From Deltaproteobacteria bacterium (lineage in GTDB: Bacteria > Desulfobacterota > Desulfuromonadia > Geobacterales > Geobacteraceae): DNA of 39,690 bases. Positions 32,170-39,690 of the stretch are shown one piece after another. Position 1 is the first letter of the stretch. Every line of letters begins with the position of its first letter. The stretch covers positions 1-39,690 of the forward strand of contig JAJZUC010000020.1 in the NCBI GenBank assembly GCA_021847245.1, written 5' to 3'. The position numbers were made by a program, and so were the translations under genes. The notes under the pieces were generated by a model. That model was not told the origin of the DNA and did not search any database. It saw nothing but the letters and a program-made list of their open reading frames with translations.

Positions 32170-33006
32170 ATGTCCGTTGCCGAGCGCCGCTCGATCCTTT
32201 GTCCCAACTGCCGCAGGCTCATCAGTCGCGACGAGGCCGCCTGCCCTTACTGCGGGACGGCCCGTCCCGGCTCCTGGCTGAAGAACAATCCCTTCACCCG
32301 CAGCGTCGGGAGCGCCGACCGCCTCGTGAAGATCATCATCACGGTCAACGTGGCGATGTTCGCGGTCTCGCTTCTCGTCAGCCGGCGCCCCTCCGGCATG
32401 GGGGGGATCTTCACGGCGCTTTCTCCCGACTGGCGAAGCCTCCTCGTCCTCGGCGCCACCGGCGTCATCCCCATCGACCGCTACGGCCGCTTCTGGTCTC
32501 TCCTCTCCGCCAATTATCTCCACGGGGGGCTGCTCCACATCCTGTTCAACATGATGGCGCTGCGGCAGATCGCCCCGCTGGTGGCGCAGGAATACGGCAC
32601 CTGGCGGATGATCTCGATCTACACCCTCGGCGGCGTCTGCGGCTACCTCGTTTCCTACGCGGCGGGGGTCGGCTACACCATCGGCGCCTCGGCGGCCATC
32701 TGCGGCCTCATCGGCTCCCTCCTCTATTACGGGAAGAGCAGGGGGGGCGTTTACGGCCAGGCGGTCTTCCGCGAGGTGTGGGGCTGGGTGGTGGGGCTCT
32801 TCCTGTTCGGCTTCCTGGTGCCGGGGATCAACAACTGGGGGCACGGCGGCGGGATCGTCGGGGGGATCATCCTGGGGCTCGTGCTCGGGTACCGGGAGCG
32901 GCGCGAAGAGAACCTCCTCGACAAGTTCCTCGCCGGTGTCTGCGTCCTCGCCACCATCGTGGCGCTCTGCCTCGGGCTCGTCTCGGCCTGGTTCACCTTC
33001 GCCTGA
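32170..33006 (+). CDS. Rhomboid-family intramembrane serine protease with N-terminal zinc ribbon
   Basis: A 278-aa protein. A zinc ribbon is formed by Cys11, Cys14, Cys25 and Cys28 (CPNC...CPYC). About six or seven membrane segments follow. Rhomboid motifs are HGGLLHILFNM (His118, His123, Asn127), the nucleophile Ser174 in GASAA and the base His226 in NNWGHGGG. The position after Ser is Ala instead of the usual Gly of GxSG, a mild departure. CGAGG lies six bases before the ATG at 32170. The gene converges on the HtpX-like protease gene, 24 bp away. Confidence 0.9.
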   Translation: MSVAERRSILCPNCRRLISRDEAACPYCGTARPGSWLKNNPFTRSVGSADRLVKIIITVNVAMFAVSLLVSRRPSGMGGIFTALSPDWRSLLVLGATGVIPIDRYGRFWSLLSANYLHGGLLHILFNMMALRQIAPLVAQEYGTWRMISIYTLGGVCGYLVSYAAGVGYTIGASAAICGLIGSLLYYGKSRGGVYGQAVFREVWGWVVGLFLFGFLVPGINNWGHGGGIVGGIILGLVLGYRERREENLLDKFLAGVCVLATIVALCLGLVSAWFTFA

Positions 33007-33030
33007 GGGATTCGCCCAGGATGCGCGCTG

Positions 33031-33981
33031 TCAGTGCCAGAGACCGCTGAGATGGCGCCGGGGTTTCCGCGTCACCTTCTCCAGGTGTCGGGTGAGCTCA
33101 GTTCCGTTCCCGTTTGAACCGACCAGGGGGGCGCGATCGGCAGACAGCTCCTGTTCAATGGCGGCGAGCCGGCGGAGCCGCTCGTCGGTTACCGGGTGGG
33201 TCCGCAGGATCGACGGCTCGATGGTGGTGCGGCCGGGGATGAGGGTGCGTTTCAGGAGCTGTTGCTGCTGTTCTTCCAGCTTGGCCAGCGCCGAGGCGAG
33301 GCCGGCCGGGTCGCCGCTCAGGAGGGCGCCGGAGAGGTCGGCTTCGTACTCCCGGGTGCGGGAGAGGGAGAGCTGGAGCAGGGCGCTAATGGTTGGTGCG
33401 AAGGTCATGAGGATGATCGGCCCCCACGGCATCGCGTACTTGCCGAGGATGAAGAGGGGGAGGTTGATCAGGACCAGGACCTGGCCGAGGAACGAGATTG
33501 CCCGCGTGAGGCGGCTCACCACGTCGGCGAAGCTCATGACCCAGGTGTCGCCGCAGCCGATGTGGCTCATCTCGTGCCCCAGGACCCCCACGAGCTCCCG
33601 CAGGGTGAGGAGCCGCAGAATCCCGTCGCTCACGGCGATCGCCGCGTTCTCCCCCCTGCCGATGGAGAAGACGAGGGGGGCGGTGCTCGGGATGTAGTGG
33701 AGCCGTGGGGGGGTGTTGAGGTCGGCGCGCCGGGCGAGCTCCCGGATGATGGTGTGGAGCCGGGGGGCCTCTTCGGCTGTGATGGGGCGCGCCCGGTACA
33801 TCTTCAGGACGAGTGTCGGGAAGACGCGGATGCTGACAATGAGGGGGATGATCCCGACGCAGACGGCCCAGGCGATGCCGTAGATCCCGGCGAAGAGCCA
33901 GCCGAGGGCGAGGAGCAGCCCCACCATCCCGAGGATGAGAACCGCCGACTGCAGCAGGTTGCGCAGGCTCTGTCCGGCCAT
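33031..33981 (-). CDS. HtpX-like membrane M48 zinc protease
   Basis: A 316-aa inner-membrane protease. Two hydrophobic helices at about 10-55 and two more at about 160-205 flank the cytosolic site HEMSH at 136-140, with TREYEADLSGALL supplying the third zinc ligand. HtpX enzymes remove misfolded membrane proteins. The start is six bases after the stop of mnmH, so the two form one operon under the promoter at 35050-35078. The C-terminal 50 residues (SNGNGTELTRHLEKVTRKPR) are an extension not typical of HtpX. Confidence 0.9.
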   Translation of the reverse strand: MAGQSLRNLLQSAVLILGMVGLLLALGWLFAGIYGIAWAVCVGIIPLIVSIRVFPTLVLKMYRARPITAEEAPRLHTIIRELARRADLNTPPRLHYIPSTAPLVFSIGRGENAAIAVSDGILRLLTLRELVGVLGHEMSHIGCGDTWVMSFADVVSRLTRAISFLGQVLVLINLPLFILGKYAMPWGPIILMTFAPTISALLQLSLSRTREYEADLSGALLSGDPAGLASALAKLEEQQQQLLKRTLIPGRTTIEPSILRTHPVTDERLRRLAAIEQELSADRAPLVGSNGNGTELTRHLEKVTRKPRRHLSGLWH

Positions 33982-33987
33982 CTCAGC

Positions 33988-35025
33988 TCATCCCGGCGTT
34001 GCGGCCGCCCCCGTCGCGAGGAACCTTTCCAGCTCCCGCTGCGCCGCGTCGAAATCCTCCAGCGCGATCGTCGCGTCCTCGGTCCATTCCCGGGTCTTGT
34101 AGTAGAGCCTGTCGTAGTATCCCCTGATCAACCCTTCCATGAACGGCCCCATCTCCCAGCGTTCGAGATGCCCTGCCAGTTCCTCGTACCGGTCGCCGCC
34201 GAGCTTCTTTCTGATGCGCAGGAGCGCCGCCGCCATCCCGTCCCGGTACCCGGGGAGCCCGTACTCCTCGATGAGCCTCCCCACCCGCGTCTCCACCGAA
34301 GCGGTGCACCAGATCTTCATGCTTTCCCGCATCACCTCGTACAGGTTTCCCGGCAGGGTCATCCTGCCGATCCGCCGGCTTTCTCCCTCCACGATGATCG
34401 GCCGCTCCGGGGGGAGCCGCCGGAAGGCGTCCCAGAGGAGGGTCTCGAACCGCTTCTGGCTGAGGGTCTGGGAGAGCCCCAGCTCGCCGAAGGCCGAGCC
34501 GCGGTGGCTGGCGAGCCCCTCCAGGTCGACGGTCGAATGCCCCGCAGCCGCCAGCCTGAGCAGGAAGGTGGTCTTCCCGATGCCGGTCATGCCGTGGAGG
34601 ACCACCAGGGGGGCGGGGGGACGAAACGGCTCGAAATACGCCGTCACCACCTGGCGGAACGCCCTGTATCCCCCGGTGAGCTGGACGGCGGCGTGGCCGG
34701 TCAGGTCGAGGATCGCTGCGACCGTCTTGCTCCGGAGCCCTCCGCGCCAGCAGTAGACGAGGATCGGCCGGCCGGCGGCCCGGGCGGCGATCTCCGCCAC
34801 CATCGCCGGAAAGCGGTGGGCGGTCAGCTCCAGCCCCCGGCGCCGCGCTTCGCGGGGGCCGACCTGCTTGTAGATGGTGCCGATCTCCACCCGCTCCTCG
34901 TTGGTGAGGAGCGGTACATTGAGGGCGCCGGGAAGGTGGTCTTCCTCGAATTCCAGGGGGGTACGGACGTCGACCACCAGGTGGGTGTCGAGGAGCGATT
35001 CATGAAACTCTGTCGTTCGGGGCAC
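33988..35025 (-). CDS. mnmH: tRNA 2-selenouridine synthase
   Basis: A 345-aa enzyme that replaces sulfur by selenium at the wobble 2-thiouridine of certain tRNAs (also called SelU/YbbB). The N-terminal rhodanese domain has catalytic Cys92 in LVYCWRGGLRS. A P-loop domain follows with GMTGIGKT at 145-152. Translation starts at GTG, with AAGGAG seven bases upstream. The gene implies that the organism makes selenophosphate. It is followed by the HtpX-like gene. Confidence 0.94.
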   Translation of the reverse strand: MPRTTEFHESLLDTHLVVDVRTPLEFEEDHLPGALNVPLLTNEERVEIGTIYKQVGPREARRRGLELTAHRFPAMVAEIAARAAGRPILVYCWRGGLRSKTVAAILDLTGHAAVQLTGGYRAFRQVVTAYFEPFRPPAPLVVLHGMTGIGKTTFLLRLAAAGHSTVDLEGLASHRGSAFGELGLSQTLSQKRFETLLWDAFRRLPPERPIIVEGESRRIGRMTLPGNLYEVMRESMKIWCTASVETRVGRLIEEYGLPGYRDGMAAALLRIRKKLGGDRYEELAGHLERWEMGPFMEGLIRGYYDRLYYKTREWTEDATIALEDFDAAQRELERFLATGAAATPG

Positions 35026-35049
35026 TGGTTTCTCCTTGAAAACCGAGTC

Positions 35050-35078
35050 ATTATACGAGTGGACGCCGGCGATTGCAA
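35050..35078 (-). promoter_or_regulatory. Sigma-70 promoter of mnmH-htpX
   Basis: TTGCAA (35073-35078), a 17-bp spacer and a perfect TATAAT (35050-35055) on the minus strand, 24 bp before the mnmH start. Confidence 0.8.
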
Positions 35079-35097
35079 GGGATGGCGACAGGGTATT

Positions 35098-35114
35098 CCT
35101 CCCGGTCCGGGAGG
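35098..35114. promoter_or_regulatory. Palindrome CCTCCCGG-T-CCGGGAGG between divergent genes
   Basis: Perfect 8-bp arms around one base, located 20 bp upstream of the mnmH -35 box and about 115 bp before the aldolase gene. The size fits a dimeric regulator site. Function inferred. Confidence 0.5.
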
Positions 35115-35228
35115 TATTGAAACTGACTGCCCGGGCCGATTGTTACTTGATTTCCAGAAGGGTTACATGTTAGAAAAGACAGAATTTTGTCCGGCTGAAA
35201 TTATTCACTACTAATAAAGGAGGTTGCA

Positions 35229-36515
35229 ATGGCTGCACAGTACTCCGCGGATTTCGAGAAGGCCCTCCAGGTCGGCCGTCCCCCCAACATCAGGAAGCTC
35301 TTCCCCAACTCCAAGGCGCTCATCGTGAGCGGCAAGGTGGTGGACCGGGCCATGATCGCCAAGGGCAAGGCGATCACCATGGCTGCCAACGGCCGCAACT
35401 ACTTCGTCATCCGTGGCGTCCTCATGGCCGCCCAGCGGGCCAACTGTCCGATCATCATCGAGATCGCCAAGTCCGAGGGGGGGCAGAAGGCCTACTGCGC
35501 CGTCAACTACTGGAACATGGCCCGCATCGTCGACGCCCTCTGCAACGAGCTCGGGATCACCGTGCCGGTGGCGATCCACGCCGACCACTACGGGATCAAG
35601 AGCGACAAGGACCTGAAGGCGGCCATGGTGGAGATCCCGACCATGTTCGAGGCGGGGATCACCTCCATCGCCATCGATGCCTCCCACCTTCCCGATGACC
35701 TGAACCTGCTGGCCAACCTCGCCATCAACCCCTCCATTCCCGTCTGGGCCGGCCTCGAGACCGAGGTGGGGGAGATCAAGGGAAACCAGGGGCTTTCGAC
35801 GGTGGAGGAGGCGCTCTTCCTGATCCGGGGGCTCAACGCCCGCGGCATCTTCCCCGACTGGATCGCCCTCAACAACGGCACCACCCACGGCATCGAGGCT
35901 TCCGACGCCGGCATCCAGGTGGGGCTCACCGCCGAGATCCACCAGGCCCTCGCCCCCTACAGGGTGAACGGCGCCCAGCACGGCACCTCCGGTAACAGCT
36001 CCGAGCGGCTGCGGGAGATCGCCAACCGGACCGCCACCACCAAGGCCAACGTCGCCACGGCGCTCCAGATGATCTCCTGGGGGCTTGAGGTGAACGACTA
36101 CGGCAACGCCCAACTGGACGCCAACGGCAACTTCATCAAGGTGACAGGCGAGGGGATGGCCGAGGAGCTCTGGGCCGAGATGGTGGCCTACGCCGAGTCG
36201 AAGGGGTGGAAGAAGGGGGACTACAAGAACCTGAACCTGCCGTTCGAGAACAAGCTTCTGGCCCAGCCGGCCGAGGTTCGCGAGCGGATGGCCAGGCGGG
36301 TGGAGGAGTTCGCCTACAAGATGCTGACCGAGGTCTTCAACGCCAGGGACACCGCGCCCCTCGCCATCGAGGCGATCCTCAGGGCCGGCTCCCACGACCT
36401 GGGGCCCAAGGGAAGCCCCATCGAGAAGGCGTCCGACTGGACCGACGAGAAGATCGTCGAGCGGGCCAGGACGATCGTGAGCGACAAGGGGCCCGAAGGA
36501 AACTTCGAGGACTAG
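35229..36515 (+). CDS. Class II fructose-bisphosphate aldolase
   Basis: A 428-aa enzyme that cleaves or forms fructose 1,6-bisphosphate in glycolysis and gluconeogenesis. The zinc/active-site segment VAIHADHYG holds His117, Asp119 and His120; later NNGTTHG and VNGAQHGTSG supply further ligand and phosphate-binding residues. It is longer than the E. coli class II enzyme and of the variant type seen in anaerobes. AAAGGAGG stands six bases before the ATG. A terminator follows, so it is a single-gene unit. Confidence 0.93.
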   Translation: MAAQYSADFEKALQVGRPPNIRKLFPNSKALIVSGKVVDRAMIAKGKAITMAANGRNYFVIRGVLMAAQRANCPIIIEIAKSEGGQKAYCAVNYWNMARIVDALCNELGITVPVAIHADHYGIKSDKDLKAAMVEIPTMFEAGITSIAIDASHLPDDLNLLANLAINPSIPVWAGLETEVGEIKGNQGLSTVEEALFLIRGLNARGIFPDWIALNNGTTHGIEASDAGIQVGLTAEIHQALAPYRVNGAQHGTSGNSSERLREIANRTATTKANVATALQMISWGLEVNDYGNAQLDANGNFIKVTGEGMAEELWAEMVAYAESKGWKKGDYKNLNLPFENKLLAQPAEVRERMARRVEEFAYKMLTEVFNARDTAPLAIEAILRAGSHDLGPKGSPIEKASDWTDEKIVERARTIVSDKGPEGNFED

Positions 36516-36539
36516 CCCTGACGAGAGACAGACGGGGGA

Positions 36540-36559
36540 GGGGGCGCAAGCCCCCTTTT
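36540..36559 (+). terminator. Intrinsic terminator after the aldolase gene
   Basis: GGGGGC-GCAA-GCCCCC hairpin (36540-36555) followed by TTTT. Confidence 0.8.
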
Positions 36560-36596
36560 CCATGTCGGCGCCTGCAGCTGCCTTGCAGGAGAAACC

Positions 36597-37217
36597 ATGA
36601 CCAACCTGACCGTATTCCTCGTTTCCGTAGTCCTGGTGACCGTTGCGCCGGGGCCGGACATCATCTATGTCCTCACCCGCGGCGTGAGCCAGGGGAAAAG
36701 GGCGGGGCTTGCCGCTGCGGCCGGCTTCAGTACCGGCTGCATCTTCCACACGGCCCTGGCCGCGGTCGGCATCTCGGCCCTCATCCGCTCCTCTGAAACG
36801 GCCTTCACCGTCATCAGACTGGCGGGGGGTGCCTACCTGATCTACCTCGGGATCGGGGCGCTGCGCAGCCGCGGCGGGAGCCCGGTCGGCGAAGCCGCCG
36901 AAGCGCCCCCCCTCTGGTCGATCTACCGCCAGAGCATCGTCGCCAACATCCTCAACCCGAAAGTGACCCTCTTCTTCCTCGCCTTCCTCCCCCAGTTCGT
37001 CGTCGCCGGTGCCGGGAGCGTCGGGCTCCAGCTCATGGGGCTCGGCCTGATCTTCATGACGGTCACGATCCTTGTCTTCGGCACGGTGGCCCTGTTCGCC
37101 GGCTTCATCGGCGATTGGCTGCGGCGCACCCCCACCGTGGCCGGGAGGATCCGGGCCCTTGCCGGCCTGACCTTCATCGCCCTCGGCATCCGCGTCGCCC
37201 TGCCGGACGTCAGGTGA
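36597..37217 (+). CDS. LysE/RhtB-family amino-acid exporter
   Basis: A 206-aa inner-membrane protein with about six helices. The conserved N-terminal motif VTVAPGPDIIYVLTRGVSQG and the central SIVANILNPKVTLFFLAFLP are typical of the LysE superfamily, which exports amino acids or related small molecules. The substrate cannot be told from sequence. CAGGAG precedes the ATG by six bases. It is followed after 9 bp by the HD-domain gene. Confidence 0.92.
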   Translation: MTNLTVFLVSVVLVTVAPGPDIIYVLTRGVSQGKRAGLAAAAGFSTGCIFHTALAAVGISALIRSSETAFTVIRLAGGAYLIYLGIGALRSRGGSPVGEAAEAPPLWSIYRQSIVANILNPKVTLFFLAFLPQFVVAGAGSVGLQLMGLGLIFMTVTILVFGTVALFAGFIGDWLRRTPTVAGRIRALAGLTFIALGIRVALPDVR

Positions 37218-37226
37218 CGAGCCGCC

Positions 37227-38015
37227 ATGGATGATGCCTGCCTGACAGACCTTCGGCGGTGGTTTTTCGACTACTGCCCCACCTTTTACACCGGAAACGA
37301 GGAAGATAACCGCAACATCCGCCTCAAGGAGGAGCATACCGCCCGGGTCTGCACCGCCATGGAGCTCCTTGCCGATTCCCTGGCCCTCTCTGCGGCCGAC
37401 CGCCGCCTCGCCGCCGCGGTCGCGCTCTTCCACGATGTGGGCCGGTTCGAACAGTACCGCCGTTACCGGACATTCAAGGACAGCGCCTCGATAAACCACG
37501 CCGCCCTCGGTGCCCGGGTGCTGGCGGAGGAAGGGGTGCTGGCCGGACTCCCGGAGGAGGAACGGCGACTGATCGCAAGCTCCGTCGGGCTTCACAATGT
37601 CTTCCGGGTTCCGGCGGGGCTTGGCGAGCGACACCGGCTGTTTCTCCGGCTGATCCGTGATGCCGACAAGCTCGACATCTGGCGGGTCTTCATCGAATTC
37701 TACGACCAGCCGGCAGGGGAGCGGGCGTCGGCGGTGAGCCTCGGCTTCCCCGACGTTCCCGAGTGTACACCGGCGGTGGTCGCCACCCTCCTGCGGGGGG
37801 AGATGATCGACCTGGCCACGCTCCGGACCCTGAACGACTTCAAGCTCCTTCAGCTCTCCTGGGTCTTCGATCTCAATTTTCCCCGTTCCCGCGAACTGGT
37901 GCGGGAGCTGGGGTACGTGGAGCGCCTTGTCGACACCCTTCCCCGTAGCGCCGACGTCGATCGGGCTGTCGAAGTGGTCCGGAACGCTCTCTTGGGCGGC
38001 GACCCTGCCTCCTGA
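37227..38015 (+). CDS. HD-domain phosphohydrolase-like protein
   Basis: A 262-aa cytosolic protein. HD-superfamily metal residues appear in order: His37 (EEHTARV), His69-Asp70 (LFHDVGRFEQY), His in SVGLHN and Asp in RDADKLD. The substrate is unknown; related proteins act on nucleotides or phosphates. No extra domain is present. It is probably co-transcribed with the exporter gene and converges on the HsmA-like gene, with 7 bp between the stops. Confidence 0.88.
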   Translation: MDDACLTDLRRWFFDYCPTFYTGNEEDNRNIRLKEEHTARVCTAMELLADSLALSAADRRLAAAVALFHDVGRFEQYRRYRTFKDSASINHAALGARVLAEEGVLAGLPEEERRLIASSVGLHNVFRVPAGLGERHRLFLRLIRDADKLDIWRVFIEFYDQPAGERASAVSLGFPDVPECTPAVVATLLRGEMIDLATLRTLNDFKLLQLSWVFDLNFPRSRELVRELGYVERLVDTLPRSADVDRAVEVVRNALLGGDPAS

Positions 38016-38022
38016 CGCGGGG

Positions 38023-38409
38023 TCAGTGCCGGGCCATGACCCGTGCCATCCCGGCCACGGCGCCGCTGGCGAAGGCGATGCACCAGAGGGTGTAGATGGT
38101 GAGGCTCACCCGGTGGAAGGTGCGGTTGACCCGCTCGGCCCGGCGGGCGAGGGAGGCGGCGAGGGCGAGGAGGAAGTGGAACCCCATCCCCGCCAGGGAG
38201 AGGATGCCGGTCAGGTTGTGCCACTCGGGGGCCTTGCCGTAGAGCCTGGCGTAGACGCTCATCTCGCGGGTGCCGAGGTAGTCGAAGAGCAGTCCGATCC
38301 CGAAGACCGCCAGGTGCTTCAGGTGGAGCCCCTCCCGCCGGCCGCTGAAGACGGCGTAGGTGTAGAAGAGAAGCGCCAGGTTCATGTAGATGATGCCGAT
38401 CTTCAGCAT
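38023..38409 (-). CDS. Small four-helix membrane protein, HsmA-like (TIGR03987-type)
   Basis: A 128-aa membrane protein with four predicted helices. A His-containing middle (EWHNLTGILSLAGMGFHFLL) and a second His in RTFHRVSLTIYT could support a heme or metal site. The pattern matches the small HsmA-type family as I recall it; the function is not established. Its start overlaps the end of trmL by 7 bp, so it is co-transcribed with it. Confidence 0.75.
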   Translation of the reverse strand: MLKIGIIYMNLALLFYTYAVFSGRREGLHLKHLAVFGIGLLFDYLGTREMSVYARLYGKAPEWHNLTGILSLAGMGFHFLLALAASLARRAERVNRTFHRVSLTIYTLWCIAFASGAVAGMARVMARH

Positions 38410-38879
38410 CCTTCGAGCCTCCCGGTCTGGCGCAGCGCCTCGTAAAGGACGATCCCCGCCGCGGTGGAAAGGTTGAGGCTGCGGACCTTGCCGAAGATCG
38501 GTATCCGCACGGTGTTATCCCGGTTGGCCTCGAGAAGCTCCTCCGGCAGTCCCACCGTCTCCTTCCCGAAGACGATGAAGTCCCCCTCCCGGAATCCCGC
38601 CTCGATGTGGCTCTTCTCCGCTTTCTTGCTGGTATAGATGAAGCGGCCCTCCTGATAGGCGTGCTTGAGGTCGTCGAGGCTTCCCCAGTAATGGATTTCG
38701 ACCTCGCTCCAGTAGTCGAGGCCGGCCCGCTTCAGCTGCCGGTCGTCGGTGGAAAAGCCGAGCTTCCCCACCAGGTGGAGGACGGTGCCGGTGGCGCCGC
38801 AGAGGCGGGCGATGTTGCCGGTGTTGGGGGGGATCTCCGGCTCGATGAGCACGATGTGAAATGGCTTGCGGGTCTGCAT
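38403..38879 (-). CDS. trmL: tRNA (cytidine/uridine-34 2'-O)-methyltransferase
   Basis: A 158-aa SPOUT methyltransferase that 2'-O-methylates the wobble base of tRNA-Leu species. SPOUT motifs are visible: EIPPNTGNIARLCGAT (motif 1), FGKETVGLPEELL (motif 2) and IPIFGKVRSLNLSTAAGIVLYEALRQ (shortened here: the knot segment RSLNLSTAAGI). The start at 38879 fits the family length; in-frame codons further upstream add 50 residues unlike the family. The ribosome binding site is weak. Note that a substrate tRNA-Leu lies in this same window. Confidence 0.93.
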   Translation of the reverse strand: MQTRKPFHIVLIEPEIPPNTGNIARLCGATGTVLHLVGKLGFSTDDRQLKRAGLDYWSEVEIHYWGSLDDLKHAYQEGRFIYTSKKAEKSHIEAGFREGDFIVFGKETVGLPEELLEANRDNTVRIPIFGKVRSLNLSTAAGIVLYEALRQTGRLEGC

Positions 38880-38934
38880 GGTCGGTCCGATTGATTGGGG
38901 TGTCGGCGTATACCGCGCCGGCGGTTTGCCGGTC

Positions 38935-38963
38935 TTGATTTTTTCGGGAGGCGGGTCTATTAT
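38935..38963 (+). promoter_or_regulatory. Sigma-70 promoter of serA
   Basis: TTGATT (38935-38940), a 17-bp spacer and TATTAT (38958-38963). The leader to the serA start is about 85 nt. Confidence 0.65.
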
Positions 38964-39053
38964 TAGCGCTTCTTCGCCTCCACGCAAAGGACTTTCTTGC
39001 CCCATGGCTTTTCCAGCGCACATCGACAATCCACTTCACATGAGGGAGCTGCA

Positions 39054-39690
39054 ATGAAGATCATCGTTACCGACGAGGTAGCCCAGGAAGGTTTGGCACT
39101 TCTGGCCCAGGATCCGCGGGTCGAAATCGACGTGAAACTCGGCCTCAAAAAAGAAGAGCTGCTCGCCATCATCGGCGGGTACGACGCGATCATCACCCGA
39201 AGCGGGACCACTGTGGACAAGGCGCTCCTCGACGCCGGCAGGAAGCTCAAGATGGTGGCCCGGGCCGGGGTCGGCATCGACAACGTGGACGTCGACTACG
39301 CCTCTTCCCGCGGCGTGATCGTGGTGAACGCCCCCTTCGGCAACACCAACAGCGCGGCCGAGCACGCCATGGCGCTGCTTCTCTCCTTCTGCCGCAACGT
39401 GCCCAAGGCGAACGCAAGCCTCAAGGGGGGCGAATGGAAGCGCGCCCCCTTCACCGGCTACGAGCTCAAGGGAAAGACCGCCGGTGTCATCGGCCTCGGG
39501 AAGGTCGGCGGGCGGGTCGCCACCAGGCTCAAGGCGTTCGAGTGCGAGGTCCTCGCCTGCGACCCGTACATCGCCGTCAAGCGCGCCCACGACCTCGGCG
39601 TGAAGCTCGTCTCCCACGACGAGATCTACAAGAACTGCGACATCATCACCGTTCATACCCCCCTCACCGACGAGACCCGCAACATGATCG
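39054..39690 (+). CDS. serA: D-3-phosphoglycerate dehydrogenase, 5' part cut by the window end
   Basis: The first 212 codons of serine biosynthesis enzyme SerA, which oxidises 3-phosphoglycerate with NAD+. The N-terminal substrate-binding half begins MKIIVTDEVAQEGLALLAQD. The conserved ARAGVGIDNVDV and the NAD-binding loop GLGKVGGRV (about 146-154) are present, followed by VHTPLTDETRNM at the window end. GAGGGAG lies before the ATG. The regulatory ACT domains would be beyond the window. Confidence 0.95.
   Translation, partial: MKIIVTDEVAQEGLALLAQDPRVEIDVKLGLKKEELLAIIGGYDAIITRSGTTVDKALLDAGRKLKMVARAGVGIDNVDVDYASSRGVIVVNAPFGNTNSAAEHAMALLLSFCRNVPKANASLKGGEWKRAPFTGYELKGKTAGVIGLGKVGGRVATRLKAFECEVLACDPYIAVKRAHDLGVKLVSHDEIYKNCDIITVHTPLTDETRNMI

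Noticed and set aside
33196-35214. A 672-codon open frame on the plus strand
   Set aside because: Antisense to the HtpX-like and mnmH genes; Gly/Pro/Glu-rich without motifs.
35211-37634. An 807-codon open frame on the minus strand
   Set aside because: Lies opposite the aldolase, exporter and HD-domain genes, which have clear family motifs and ribosome binding sites; the frame has no recognisable domain.
1-39690. CRISPR array
   Set aside because: No regularly spaced identical repeats of 23-40 bp were seen; the only repeat cluster (2115-2263) has 7-bp units at 8-12 bp spacing.

Overview
The window looks like chromosomal DNA of a Geobacter-type organism (Desulfuromonadia/Geobacteraceae). This is inferred from the high GC content, the gene families present and the many small functional operons with short overlaps. 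The species cannot be fixed from sequence alone.

Positions 1-6484 are an integrated mobile island whose right end lies at the 3' end of a tRNA-Leu(CAG) gene (6482-6568, minus strand). The island genes all read leftward: a P4-type tyrosine integrase, an AlpA-like small regulator, a Toprim + DUF3631 primase-helicase, a 144-aa and a 100-aa protein of unknown function, and a second complete tyrosine recombinase. At the far left the end of an ISL3-family insertion sequence enters the window. The 3' end of the primase-helicase gene holds eight copies of the heptamer GTKACGG in 141 bp, an arrangement that resembles replication iterons.

Positions 6569-13125 hold a response regulator and a small winged-helix-like protein (minus strand), then a plus-strand cluster: XRE regulator, TlyA-type rRNA methyltransferase, an SbcD/YhaO-type nuclease, its SbcC/YhaN-type ATPase partner, a HIT hydrolase and a DUF4124 exported protein, ending at a strong terminator. 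A gene-free stretch of about 570 bp follows.

Positions 13626-16660 form a magnesium-related operon on the minus strand. A sigma-70 promoter and an M-box (Mg2+) riboswitch with an intrinsic terminator control a protein that has PRC-barrel, MgtE-N and CBS domains but no MgtE membrane pore. It is followed by an Nramp-family transporter whose metal-site motifs depart from Mn/Fe Nramps. A 138-bp non-coding MITE with ISL3-like ends and a perfect 8-bp target duplication sits between these two genes.

Positions 16743-23495 contain lgt (plus) and, convergent with it, a minus-strand operon: a kinase-like/P-loop protein, an 85-aa membrane protein, a Na+/solute-symporter-GAF-SpoIIE phosphatase fusion, a STAS antagonist and an RsbW-like kinase. 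This is a partner-switching module whose input domain is transporter-like. Positions 23774-31289 form a long plus-strand operon: TPR lipoprotein, peptide-type ABC binding protein and two permeases (no ATPase subunit here), an unknown protein, an M48 lipoprotein peptidase and a DUF815 AAA+ ATPase.

The right end carries an exported beta-carbonic anhydrase, a rhomboid protease with a zinc ribbon, HtpX-like protease plus selenouridine synthase mnmH (minus), class II fructose-bisphosphate aldolase, a LysE-type exporter, an HD-domain protein, an HsmA-like membrane protein and TrmL (minus), and the start of serA, cut by the window end.
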